From: Salinicola acroporae
Lineage (GTDB): Bacteria > Pseudomonadota > Gammaproteobacteria > Pseudomonadales > Halomonadaceae
Direction of reading: 5' to 3'
Assembly: GCF_003206615.1 (NCBI RefSeq)
Contig: NZ_PZJW01000001.1
Coordinates: 62,001-126,000 of the forward strand
Length of the DNA: 64,000 nt
A program made the translations under genes and the position numbers. The notes under the pieces were generated by a model. The model searched no databases. It was not told where the DNA came from and worked only from the letters and a program-made list of their open reading frames with translations. Numbering within the stretch: position 1 is the first letter of the stretch; each line of letters starts with the position of its first letter. Shown piece after piece: positions 7,631 through 17,362 of this stretch.

Positions 7631-9430
7631 TCAGAACCAGCCCCGTTCCAGCGCCATCAGCCCCGACGGCCCCGACGCTATCTGGCGCTCCAACGCCTCG
7701 GAATGGGGTAGCTGGCGAGTCAGAAAATGCTGCCCCACGATCAACTTCGCCCGATAGAAATCCTCACCGGACGACCCTTGTCGGGTCAGGCCGCGCTGTG
7801 CCGCGCAAGCCGCCTTCCACCACAGCCAGGTGTAGACCGCGTAGCCGAGCAAGTGCAGGTAGTCATTGGCGGCCGCCCCAGCCGCCGCCGCGTCCTTGCT
7901 GGCGGCATCGATCACCGCTGCGGTGACTCGCTCGAGCCGGATCAACTCACGCTCGAGCGCCTCCCGGAACGGATGCACGTCAGGCGCATCGATATCATCG
8001 TTCTCGAGATCCGTTCTGATCCGATCGGCAAGACGCTCGACATAAGCCCCCTGGTTGCGCGTCAGCTTGCGGCCGATCAGATCCATGGCCTGAATGCCGT
8101 TGGTGCCCTCGTAGATCATCGCGATTCGCGCATCACGCACGTACTGCTCGGCGCCCCATTCGACGCAGTAACCGCTGCCGCCAAAGATCTGCTGCGCCTC
8201 GACCGTGGTCGCAAAGCCCCGGTCGGTCAGAAACGCCTTGGCCACCGGGGTGAGCAACGCGACCAGCTCCTCGGCCGCCTCGCGAACCTCGCGATCGGCG
8301 TGATACTTGGCACGATCGAGTTCACGGGCGACACAGGCGGCAAACAGCCGGCCGCCCTCGTTCCAGGCACGGGCGTTGAGTGCCATGCGTCGCACGTCGG
8401 GATGAACCAGGATCGGATCGGCGGCCTGATCGGGCTCGGCGGCACCACCCGGGCCCCGGCTCTGGCGACGCTCGCGGGCGAAGGCGATGGCGCTCTGGTA
8501 GGCGACGTCGCCCAGGCCCAGACCCTGTATGCCGATCGAGAGCCGCTCGTAATTCATCATCGTGAACATCGCCGCCAGCCCCTGATGGGGTTCACCGATC
8601 AGCACGCCCTCGGCACCTTCGAAATGCATCACGCAGGTCGCACTGCCGTTGATGCCCATCTTGTGCTCGAGTCCGCCACAGACCACGCCGTTCGCCTCTC
8701 CCAGTGAACCGTCTTCGAGCACCTGGCGCTTGGGAACCAGGAACAGCGAGATGCCCTTGGCGCCCGGCGGCGCATTCGGCAATTTGGCCAGCACCAGGTG
8801 GACGATATTGTCGGTCAGATCGTGCTCACCGCCGGTGATCCAGATCTTGCTGCCGGTCACCGAGTAACGGCCGTTGTCGCTCGGCACTGCCCGCGTCTTG
8901 ATCAACCCGAGATCGGTGCCGCAGTGCGGTTCGGTCAGGCACATGGTGCCCAGCCACTCACCGGCGTAGAGCCGCGGAAGATAGCGGGACTTGACCGCGT
9001 CGTCGGCATAGGCGTCGAGCAACAGGCCGGCACCGTTGTTGAGCGTCAGGTATAACGCGAAGCCGGTATTGCTGGCGTAGAGCAGTTCGTCGAAGGACTG
9101 GGTCAACAGTTTGGGCAGGCCCTGTCCACCATGGGCAGGATTGCCGCCGAGCCCGCACCATCCGCCCCGCGCCAGCTCCGCGAAAGCCTGGCGAAAACCG
9201 CCCGGTGTGGTCACCGCGCCATCCGACATCACGCAGCCTTCGTGGTCTCCACGCTGATTGAGCGGAAACAGTTCTGCTTCGACCAGACGAGCGGCTTCCT
9301 CAATGACGGCATCGGCGAGTTCGGCATTGAAATCGGCGGTCGCCGACATGGACTGCCACTCCTGCTCGGCCCGGAACACCTCTTCACGGACGAACCGCAT
9401 GTCCATGAGCGGCGCACGATAGTCTGCCAT
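7631..9430 (-). CDS. Acyl-CoA dehydrogenase, DmdC-like large family
   Basis: A 599-residue flavoenzyme, longer than ordinary 380-residue acyl-CoA dehydrogenases because of the extra C-terminal domain typical of the DmdC/AcdB branch. It starts MADYRAPLMDMRFVREEV. The FAD and substrate motif CLTEPHCGTDLGLIKTRA and SKIWITGGEHDLTDNIVHLV lie in the middle. The catalytic glutamate is in MIYEGTNGIQAMDLIGRK (about residue 438). It removes two hydrogens from an acyl-CoA and passes electrons to ETF. Methylmercaptopropionyl-CoA is one known substrate of the branch, but straight-chain acyl-CoAs are also possible. A PsrA-like palindrome just upstream points to fatty-acid control. Ribosome site GAGGGGG precedes the ATG. 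Confidence 0.88.
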   Translation of the reverse strand: MADYRAPLMDMRFVREEVFRAEQEWQSMSATADFNAELADAVIEEAARLVEAELFPLNQRGDHEGCVMSDGAVTTPGGFRQAFAELARGGWCGLGGNPAHGGQGLPKLLTQSFDELLYASNTGFALYLTLNNGAGLLLDAYADDAVKSRYLPRLYAGEWLGTMCLTEPHCGTDLGLIKTRAVPSDNGRYSVTGSKIWITGGEHDLTDNIVHLVLAKLPNAPPGAKGISLFLVPKRQVLEDGSLGEANGVVCGGLEHKMGINGSATCVMHFEGAEGVLIGEPHQGLAAMFTMMNYERLSIGIQGLGLGDVAYQSAIAFARERRQSRGPGGAAEPDQAADPILVHPDVRRMALNARAWNEGGRLFAACVARELDRAKYHADREVREAAEELVALLTPVAKAFLTDRGFATTVEAQQIFGGSGYCVEWGAEQYVRDARIAMIYEGTNGIQAMDLIGRKLTRNQGAYVERLADRIRTDLENDDIDAPDVHPFREALERELIRLERVTAAVIDAASKDAAAAGAAANDYLHLLGYAVYTWLWWKAACAAQRGLTRQGSSGEDFYRAKLIVGQHFLTRQLPHSEALERQIASGPSGLMALERGWF

Positions 9431-9446
9431 TCGACCCCCTCAAGAA

Positions 9447-9464
9447 TTCAAACATTCGTTTAAA
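9447..9464. promoter_or_regulatory. PsrA-like operator upstream of the acyl-CoA dehydrogenase
   Basis: TTCAAACATTCGTTTAAA is an inverted repeat with 6 of 7 arm positions matching. Its core CAAAC-N4-GTTTA fits the PsrA consensus (G/C)AAAC-N2-4-GTTT(G/C) except for the last base. PsrA is a TetR-family, fatty-acid-responsive repressor that controls beta-oxidation genes. The site lies 17 bases before the gene start, where binding would block transcription or initiation. Confidence 0.5.
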
Positions 9465-9801
9465 TGCTGCTGCGACTATAGGCGATAGTGCCAGCGCGTT
9501 TCACTCTGACCTTGGTCTACTCCTCGCGTCGTCGCCAGAACAGAATCAGAAATAGAAAAAGGCTACTGTCGCGATACCGGCGGGGAAACTTGCGGATTCT
9601 CGCCGAGACGGTTGGAAGCACCAACTTGATTCAGGATAATTGGGGAACTTGCGTGTTCCCGCGGATACGCCAGACTATGTGCTCTGCCTCGACCGGGTGG
9701 CACAGCCTGGCAAGACGCCCGGACGACGCAAGGGAGCGCAAGAGAATCGTCGCCACACGAGGGCGACCTCGAACTGACTCATCAAACAAGGGAGACGGCT
9801 A
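9465..9801. other. Intergenic region upstream of the BCCT gene
   Basis: About 340 bases between the dehydrogenase and the transporter with no convincing coding frame. Two similar elements, GGGGAAACTTGCG at 9582-9594 and GGGGAACTTGCG at 9642-9653, repeat about 60 bases apart. The second forms a perfect inverted repeat GGGAAC-N6-GTTCCC at 9643-9660. These are candidate control sites for the osmolyte transporter. I could not place a clear -35/-10 pair. Confidence 0.4.
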
Positions 9802-11433
9802 GTGGCTCAAGACGCCAACAATCAGCCGGATGCGCCGCAGGAAGGCATACCGGCGCCCGAAGGTCCCGCCAATCTCATCGATACCGATTACGTGATTGGC
9901 CAGGACAATATTCAGACCAGCAAGTTTGGTCTCAACGTCGATCTGCATGGCAAGGTCTTTTCGGTCTCTTCCCTGCTGATTCTGTTCTTCGTCATCATCA
10001 CGCTGGCATTGCCGGAACAGATGGGTCCGATCTTCAACGGAGCGAAGAGCTTCCTGACCGACAACTTGAGCTGGCTGTTTCTGTTCGCCGCCAACATCTT
10101 CGTGCTGCTGTCGGTGGTGCTGATCTTCACCCCGCTGGGCAAGGTCAGGATCGGCGGCCTGCACGCCAAGCCCGACTTCAGCTATGCCGGCTGGTTCGCC
10201 ATGCTGTTCGCGGCGGGCATGGGTATCGGGCTGATGTTCTATGGCGTCTCCGAGCCCATGACCCACTTTGACACCTCCATCTCCGGCGACTCGTGGGCGC
10301 CGCTGGGGGGTGCCCAGGGTGACCAGGCGGCAGCGCAATCGCTGGCCATGGCCGCCACGATTTTCCATTGGGGCCTGCACCCGTGGGGGATTTACGCGGT
10401 GGTCGCCCTGTCGCTGGCGTTGTTCTCCTTCAACAAGGGCCTGCCGCTGACCATGCGCTCGATCTTCTACCCCATTCTGGGTGAGCGGATCTGGGGCTGG
10501 CCGGGACACATCATCGATATCCTGGCCGTATTCGCGACCTTGTTCGGCCTGGCGACATCCTTGGGCCTGGGCGCGTCGCAGGCGTCCGCCGGCCTCAACT
10601 ATCTTTTCGGTACACCCAACAACGATGTCACCATGGTGCTGCTGATCATCGGCATCACCCTGGTAGCACTGATGTCGGTCATGCTGGGTGTCGACAAGGG
10701 CGTACAACGCCTGTCCCAGATCAACATGGCGCTCGCGTTCCTGCTGCTGCTGTTCGTGATCTTCGTCGGCCCGACCCTGCTGATCGCCACCGGTTTCGTC
10801 GAGAACATGGGGTCGTACCTCAAGAACCTGCCGGCGCTTTCCAACCCGTTCGGCCGTGAAGACAGCAACTTCGTGCATGGATGGACGGCCTTCTACTGGG
10901 CCTGGTGGATCTCCTGGTCACCGTTCGTCGGCATGTTCATCGCTCGTGTCAGCCGCGGCCGCACCGTCCGTGAATTCCTGATCGCCGTACTGCTGGTGCC
11001 GACCGTCGTCTCCGTGCTGTGGATGACCGCATTCGGCGATACCGCCATCAACCAGCTGGTCAGCGACGGCTTCGAGGGTGTCAAGAACGCAGAATTGCCG
11101 CTGCAGTTGTTCACCATGCTGGGCCAGTTGCCGTTGACCTCCATCACGTCGTTCGTCGGCATCATTCTGGTCATGGTGTTCTTCATCACCTCGTCCGACT
11201 CCGGTTCGCTGGTCATCGATTCGATCACTGCCGGCGGCAAGGTCGACGCACCGACACCGCAGCGCGTGTTCTGGGCCTTGATCGAGGGCGCGATCGCCAT
11301 TGCGCTGCTGCTGGGTGGCGGCTTGACGGCACTGCAGGCGGCGGTCATCACCACCGGTCTGCCGTTCACGATCGTTCTGCTGGCCGCGTGCTACGCCATC
11401 ATCCAGGGCTTGCGGTCCGAGCCTCGCGGCTGA
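9802..11433 (+). CDS. BCCT-family osmolyte transporter (betaine/choline/carnitine type)
   Basis: A 543-residue membrane protein with about twelve hydrophobic segments and a hydrophilic N-terminal tail of about 45 residues. The family glycine stretch reads GMGIGLMFYGVSEPMTHF near residue 139; the GMGIG form is that of sodium-coupled BetP rather than the GIGID form of proton-coupled BetT. The tryptophan-rich segment YWAWWISWSPFVGMF near residue 363 leads into RVSRGRTVREF, the standard BCCT signature. It imports trimethylammonium compounds such as glycine betaine across the inner membrane. The start is GTG after GGAG. A strong terminator follows, so it is monocistronic. Exact substrate cannot be read from sequence. 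Confidence 0.92.
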   Translation: MAQDANNQPDAPQEGIPAPEGPANLIDTDYVIGQDNIQTSKFGLNVDLHGKVFSVSSLLILFFVIITLALPEQMGPIFNGAKSFLTDNLSWLFLFAANIFVLLSVVLIFTPLGKVRIGGLHAKPDFSYAGWFAMLFAAGMGIGLMFYGVSEPMTHFDTSISGDSWAPLGGAQGDQAAAQSLAMAATIFHWGLHPWGIYAVVALSLALFSFNKGLPLTMRSIFYPILGERIWGWPGHIIDILAVFATLFGLATSLGLGASQASAGLNYLFGTPNNDVTMVLLIIGITLVALMSVMLGVDKGVQRLSQINMALAFLLLLFVIFVGPTLLIATGFVENMGSYLKNLPALSNPFGREDSNFVHGWTAFYWAWWISWSPFVGMFIARVSRGRTVREFLIAVLLVPTVVSVLWMTAFGDTAINQLVSDGFEGVKNAELPLQLFTMLGQLPLTSITSFVGIILVMVFFITSSDSGSLVIDSITAGGKVDAPTPQRVFWALIEGAIAIALLLGGGLTALQAAVITTGLPFTIVLLAACYAIIQGLRSEPRG

Positions 11434-11466
11434 CGACCTCTTCCCCGGAAGATCGATCACGAACAA

Positions 11467-11493
11467 GGGCGGCTCAGAGAGCCGCCCTTTTTT
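11467..11493 (+). terminator. Rho-independent terminator of the BCCT gene
   Basis: GGGCGGCTC-AGA-GAGCCGCCC forms a perfect nine-base-pair stem with a three-base loop, followed by six T residues. It starts 34 bases after the transporter stop. Confidence 0.93.
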
Positions 11494-11528
11494 GCATCCG
11501 CCATTGGCCCCGTCGCGCCCGGCCCGGG

Positions 11529-12254
11529 TCAACGCCAAAGCGCACCGACCGGGGTCTCCCAGTCGTAATGGTAAAGAATCTGCGCCTGCAACAGCTCCGC
11601 CGTTGCCAGCGAATCGACCAGCGCATGGTGCCCGGTGTACGCCGGGAGATGATAGCGCTGGCGACTTTCGTGCAACCGAATCGACGCCATCGGCCGTCCC
11701 GCCCAGCGACGCAGCCTTGCCCACCACGACTGGCGGTGAATCCGCGCTTCCAGCGACATGGTATCGATCATCGGCATCAGCAGGCCTTCGCCCAACCGCT
11801 CGCGTACCGCCGCGTCGAGGAACGTGCGCTCCAACTGACGATAGTGCACGACGACCAGCCGGCCAGCGAGCGAGTCCAGCAGCTCATCGATGATCGCCGC
11901 GAAATCGGGAGCATCCGCCACCTCGGCATGGGTGATGTGGTGAAAGGCCACCGATTCATCGCTGAGCTTGCGACGCGGTGACAGCACCCAGTAGCGGCCG
12001 TCCGCCGGGCGGATCCGGGACAGGGTGAACGGCATCACCCCGACGCTGACAATGTCGTGGCGGCTGCTATCCAGGCCAGTGGTCTCGAAGTCCATCGCGA
12101 CCAGCGGGGCCTCGCCGATCGGGGTATCCGGGTCGAGCGTCCCCCGGGTGAAGAAATCGGCCAGCCGGGATTCGCGAGCCTGCTGTGCGCGGGAGGCCAT
12201 GTAATCCGGCCAGGTCGGCTGGGACGGCCTTCTGGCGCCGGCACGTAACGTCAT
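11529..12254 (-). CDS. DnaQ-fold 3'-5' exonuclease
   Basis: A 241-residue DEDDh-type exonuclease. Exo I is VAMDFETTGLD with Asp55 and Glu57; the C-terminal Exo III segment is YTGHHALVDSLATAELL, with the catalytic His and Asp. Between them PLVVVHYRQ-like sequence (GRLVVVHYRQLERTFLD) is Exo II. It is shorter than a PolC or RNase T protein and lacks an extra domain, resembling the PolB-proximal 'DNA polymerase III subunit epsilon-like' proteins. The ATG overlaps the stop of the upstream DUF294 gene (ATGA), a pairing I recognise from other gammaproteobacteria. The role is likely nucleotide or DNA/RNA end processing, but the substrate is unknown. Confidence 0.85.
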   Translation of the reverse strand: MTLRAGARRPSQPTWPDYMASRAQQARESRLADFFTRGTLDPDTPIGEAPLVAMDFETTGLDSSRHDIVSVGVMPFTLSRIRPADGRYWVLSPRRKLSDESVAFHHITHAEVADAPDFAAIIDELLDSLAGRLVVVHYRQLERTFLDAAVRERLGEGLLMPMIDTMSLEARIHRQSWWARLRRWAGRPMASIRLHESRQRYHLPAYTGHHALVDSLATAELLQAQILYHYDWETPVGALWR

Positions 12255-14203
12255 CGGTGGCCCCGCTGCTCTTCGGAGCCACCGCCCGTCCTGGAGGAGC
12301 CCGACCTGGATGGCATGGTGTAGCGGAAGGAGAGAAATTTCTGGGCGTTGCTGATCGCCTCGAAGGCATCCTTCAGATGGTGCCGTTCCCGGCTGCCGAT
12401 GTTTTCGGGGTCGACGCTATTGTCGGGCTCGACGCCCCGCTCGACCGCATCGGCCTGATGGCGAATACGCACCATCGACATGAACTCGAAGGCGTAGCGC
12501 AGACGCTCGGTGACGCCGTCGGCCAGCAGTTTGGTCTGGGCAATGTCATCGAGGCGGGCAAAGCTGTTCTGCGCCTTGGAGCCGCAGGCCAGCGCATGCA
12601 CCCGCACCAGGTCGGTCAGCGGCGCGGTTCCCCGGCGCTTGAGGTTGATCGACTTGCGATGTTCACCATCCTGCTCCATGACGAACTGTCGAAAGAATCC
12701 CAGCGGCGGCGTGCGATTCTTGGCGTTGCGCGCCAATGCGGCCAGAAAGATCGGTCGCTGTGGCGCCAGTTCGGCGATCAGGTCCTGCAACGCTTCGACC
12801 ATGGGCGTCTCGCCATGCACTGGCGCCAGGTCGAAGAAGATGGAGCTGTGCAGCAGTCGCTCGCCATTCGGCTCGTCCATCCACTCGGTGAAATAGCGTT
12901 TCCAAACCTGTAGCGGTTTTCGCCAGCGCGGATTGGTCGCCATCACGTCGCCCTTGCAGTACGGATAGCCGCAGGCGTCGAGGCCATCGCAGACAAGCCT
13001 CGCCAGCGCCTCGAAATACTCTCCGTGTCGCTCGGGATCGTAGTCGTCATGGAGAACCAGCGCGTTGTCCTGGTCGGCATTGATGGTGGGCTCCTCCCGC
13101 GCCATCGACCCCAGTACCATAAAGCAATAGGGTACCGGTGCCGGGCCCAGCTCGGCTTCCGCCAGTTCGATCAGGCGCTGCGTGAACGCCCGCCCGATCG
13201 TCGCCAGCGCCCGGCAGACCATCTCGGAGTTGGCGCCGTCGGCGACCATGCGCACGAACCCCGTACCCACCTCCGGCGCCAGCCGTGCCAGTTGCTCGGG
13301 CGTGTTCTGAACGAAGATGTTGTTGACCAGGAACAGGCTGCTGTGGGTCTCGTGGCGAACGATATCGGAGAGGTGCAGCACGCCGACCGGCTGACGACGG
13401 TGCAGTACCGGCAGATGGTGAACCTGATTGCGTAACATGCACAGCATTGCTTCGTAAACCGATTCATCGGACTGGACGACGATGACTTTCCGCGACATGA
13501 CCTCGCCCACCGGGGTCTGGGCCGACTTGCCTTCTGCCAGCACGCGAGTGCAGAAATCGCGGTCGGTCAGAATGCCGTTGAGCTGCCAGTGGCGGCCGTC
13601 GGGGCCGGTGAAGGTATAGGCGGAATGGGTCTCGGTGACATCGACCACCAGCACGCAGGTGACATTGGCATCGCGCATCTGCAGGGCCGCCTGCTGCAGG
13701 GACATGGAGGCTTCGACCATCTGTGGCTGCCGGCTGATCAGCTTGCGCACCCGGGTCGTCATCAGGCCGCTGTCGTCGCGCTGCTGCTCCACCGTCACCT
13801 TGAGACGCTGGCCACCGGTCTCGACGAACTCGGCGAAGTCGTCGTCCTCCTCGCAGATCGCCTCGAACACATCACCGGGGATGAAATAGATCAGCGTGTC
13901 CTCGATCGCGCTGACCGGATAGCGCACCCGGCGGTTGCTCCGCAGCAGATCCGAGTAACCGAAGATGTCGCCTTCGCTCAGGCGATTGAACAGCCGGCCG
14001 CTGCGCTGGTACATCTCCACCGCCCCGCTGCGGATGTACCACAGCGCTTCGACCGGCTGGTCCTTGACCAGCAGTTCGCTGCCGGCCTGGAAATAGCGGA
14101 TTTCGACCTCTCCGGCGATGCGATCGAGCAGCGCATCGGGAAGATCGTCGAACGGCGCGAACTGCGCCATGTGGCCACGGATATCCAACTGCTCAACGTT
14201 CAT
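12251..14203 (-). CDS. cNMP-binding/CBS/DUF294 putative nucleotidyltransferase
   Basis: A 650-residue multidomain regulator. From the N-terminus: a cyclic-nucleotide-binding-like beta barrel (about 1-130, with LSEGDIFGYSDLL), two CBS repeats (about 150-290, with GILTDRDFCTRV and GVLHLSDIVRH), a DUF294 nucleotidyltransferase-like domain with GSMAREEPTINADQDNALVL, and a C-terminal helical substrate domain. It resembles GlnD-like nucleotidyltransferases joined to small-ligand sensors. I chose the ATG at 14201-14203 (MNVEQLDIRG) because GGGGAG precedes it; the open frame extends 18 codons further. The coupled exonuclease downstream suggests a joint task. In other bacteria this family lies near acetate and osmolyte transport, but no function is proven. 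Confidence 0.85.
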   Translation of the reverse strand: MNVEQLDIRGHMAQFAPFDDLPDALLDRIAGEVEIRYFQAGSELLVKDQPVEALWYIRSGAVEMYQRSGRLFNRLSEGDIFGYSDLLRSNRRVRYPVSAIEDTLIYFIPGDVFEAICEEDDDFAEFVETGGQRLKVTVEQQRDDSGLMTTRVRKLISRQPQMVEASMSLQQAALQMRDANVTCVLVVDVTETHSAYTFTGPDGRHWQLNGILTDRDFCTRVLAEGKSAQTPVGEVMSRKVIVVQSDESVYEAMLCMLRNQVHHLPVLHRRQPVGVLHLSDIVRHETHSSLFLVNNIFVQNTPEQLARLAPEVGTGFVRMVADGANSEMVCRALATIGRAFTQRLIELAEAELGPAPVPYCFMVLGSMAREEPTINADQDNALVLHDDYDPERHGEYFEALARLVCDGLDACGYPYCKGDVMATNPRWRKPLQVWKRYFTEWMDEPNGERLLHSSIFFDLAPVHGETPMVEALQDLIAELAPQRPIFLAALARNAKNRTPPLGFFRQFVMEQDGEHRKSINLKRRGTAPLTDLVRVHALACGSKAQNSFARLDDIAQTKLLADGVTERLRYAFEFMSMVRIRHQADAVERGVEPDNSVDPENIGSRERHHLKDAFEAISNAQKFLSFRYTMPSRSGSSRTGGGSEEQRGHR

Positions 14204-14389
14204 GCGCCTCTCCCCGTCGCGAGCTCTCATTGTCGAAGCGCCGCAAGATGGCGTCAACGACGGTCTGACCGCTATCCGGTTGATCTATCGATGGAAACGT
14301 CAACGGTGTCGACCGAGAGAGAGGACGCCAGCCATCCCGCCCCATGAACGCCGAGGGCCGGGATCAACGGTCGCCGACGGTGGCTGGCT

Positions 14390-15610
14390 TCAGGCGCTGT
14401 CGGCCCGGGAGAGCGGTGTGGGGTGCTTGCCCTCGACCCAGCCCAGGCTGCCACTATCGGTCGGCTTGAACCAGTCGAGACGCGAGGCCAACGCGACCAC
14501 GCTGCCGACGACGATCAACGTCGGCGGGCGGGGTTGATGATCGGCGAGACTCTCGGGGAGTCGTGCCAGCGTGCCCAGATGCACCCGCTGGTTGGCCGTC
14601 GTGCCCTGCTCGATCAGTGCCAGCGGCGTGGCCGCGTCCAGCCCGTGTGCCACCAGCCGTGCGCGAATCAGCTCCAGCGCACCCAGGCCCATGTAGAAGA
14701 CCAGGGTCTGACCGCCCCGAGCCAGCGCCGGCCAGTCGAGATCGCAACTGCCGTTCTTGAGATGACCGGTGACGAAACGTACCGACTGGGCGTGGTCGCG
14801 ATGGGTCAGCGGCAGACCGGCATAGGCCGCACAGCCGGAAGCGGCGGTGATCCCCGGCACGACATCGAATTCGACCCCGGCGGCGACCAGCGCCTCGAGT
14901 TCTTCCCCGCCACGGCCGAAGATGAACGGATCGCCGCCCTTCAGCCGAACCACCCGGTTACCCGCCCTGGCCCAATCGACCAGCGCCTGGTTGATGCCCT
15001 CCTGGGGCACACTGTGCCGGGACCGCGCCTTGCCGACGTAGAAACGCTTGGCATCGGGCCTGGCCAGGGCCAGGATTTCCTGGCTGACCAGCCGGTCGTG
15101 GATGACGATATCCGCCTGCTGCAACTGCTTCAGCGCTTTCAGCGTCAGCAGCTCCGGATCCCCCGGGCCGGCCCCGACCAGCGAGACGTGGCCGCGTCGC
15201 CAGCTCCCCGGCGCCAGCCCTGCCGCGTTCTCGGCCACATCCCGGGTGGTTACCCGTGGCGGCAGGCGCACGCTGCAAAGCGCCGGGTGCGACGGTACGA
15301 AGACCGCCACGCCGGACTCCCGCGCCCGCGCGGCCACCTGGCGATCGCGCGCGGCGTCGCCACTGGCCACGAGCCATAACTGGCCAGCCCCCGGCAGCGG
15401 CTCGTCGTTGCGCACCGCCCAGCCCTGGCTCCGGCAAAGGGCCGCCAACGCCGGCATCGTCGAGCCGGCATGCACGGTCACCCGCGGCATCAGCCCGGCG
15501 ACACGCTGGGCCAGCGCCAGCGTCTCGCTGCCGCCACCGATCAGGTGCACGTCGAGCTGCGACGGGTCGTACTGCAGAGTCAGGGAATCGGTCACGAATC
15601 GAGCCGTCAT
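14390..15610 (-). CDS. cysG: Uroporphyrinogen-III C-methyltransferase (CysG-like, degenerate N-terminal domain)
   Basis: A 406-residue protein. The C-terminal part (about 140-390) is a complete SUMT methylase: [52 protein letters not shown]. It methylates uroporphyrinogen III twice using SAM to make precorrin-2 for siroheme. The N-terminal 140 residues keep a Rossmann-like opening [17 protein letters not shown] but are about 70 residues shorter than the CysG dehydrogenase/ferrochelatase domain. The helical dimerisation region is missing, and Ser107 stands where CysG has the catalytic Asp of the NVVDAP motif. So oxidation and iron insertion are probably not done by this protein. It lies downstream of serS in the same direction, a common pairing. 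Confidence 0.85.
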   Translation of the reverse strand: MTARFVTDSLTLQYDPSQLDVHLIGGGSETLALAQRVAGLMPRVTVHAGSTMPALAALCRSQGWAVRNDEPLPGAGQLWLVASGDAARDRQVAARARESGVAVFVPSHPALCSVRLPPRVTTRDVAENAAGLAPGSWRRGHVSLVGAGPGDPELLTLKALKQLQQADIVIHDRLVSQEILALARPDAKRFYVGKARSRHSVPQEGINQALVDWARAGNRVVRLKGGDPFIFGRGGEELEALVAAGVEFDVVPGITAASGCAAYAGLPLTHRDHAQSVRFVTGHLKNGSCDLDWPALARGGQTLVFYMGLGALELIRARLVAHGLDAATPLALIEQGTTANQRVHLGTLARLPESLADHQPRPPTLIVVGSVVALASRLDWFKPTDSGSLGWVEGKHPTPLSRADSA

Positions 15611-15731
15611 TGGAGTGGGAAGGGCCGGCCTTAGATCGAAAAGCCGAAAATCACATCACGCTTATAGCAAAAGTGTAAGAGCACGACACCGGCAAACGAA
15701 GGAACGCTTTTGTTTAGGGTTATAACCAAAC

Positions 15732-15763
15732 GTGCCCGGGTCGCCCTTCACCGACCCGGGCAC
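15732..15763 (-). terminator. Hairpin after serS
   Basis: GTGCCCGGGTCG and CGACCCGGGCAC form a perfect twelve-base-pair stem with an eight-base loop, nine bases after the serS stop. On the minus strand it is followed by GTTTGGTTAT, a modest T tract. It probably separates serS from cysG at least partly. Confidence 0.7.
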
Positions 15764-15772
15764 ACGCTGCAT

Positions 15773-17134
<1,362 letters not shown>

Positions 17135-17362
17135 TCATTCTTGGCGAGGGGAATATTGTAGGGAAAACCCCTCCCCGGCACCATGCGCCTCCAGGGATTC
17201 GTGTCACATCGCGGCCTGGCACGCTAAACTGTTGCCCCCCGAGCGCCCGTGACGCCATGAAACGGTTCCCGCCATGCCCGCGGCACCGGCAATCGATAAC
17301 CCGTCGGATGGATCACCCTCCGATGACGGCCGTCTGACCGGCCCGACGTGATGGCTTGATGC

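Noticed and set aside
9799-10878. A long minus-strand open frame opposite the BCCT gene
   Set aside because: Its composition is that of an antisense shadow (rich in Gln, Arg, His), it has no ribosome site, and the plus strand encodes a clear transporter.
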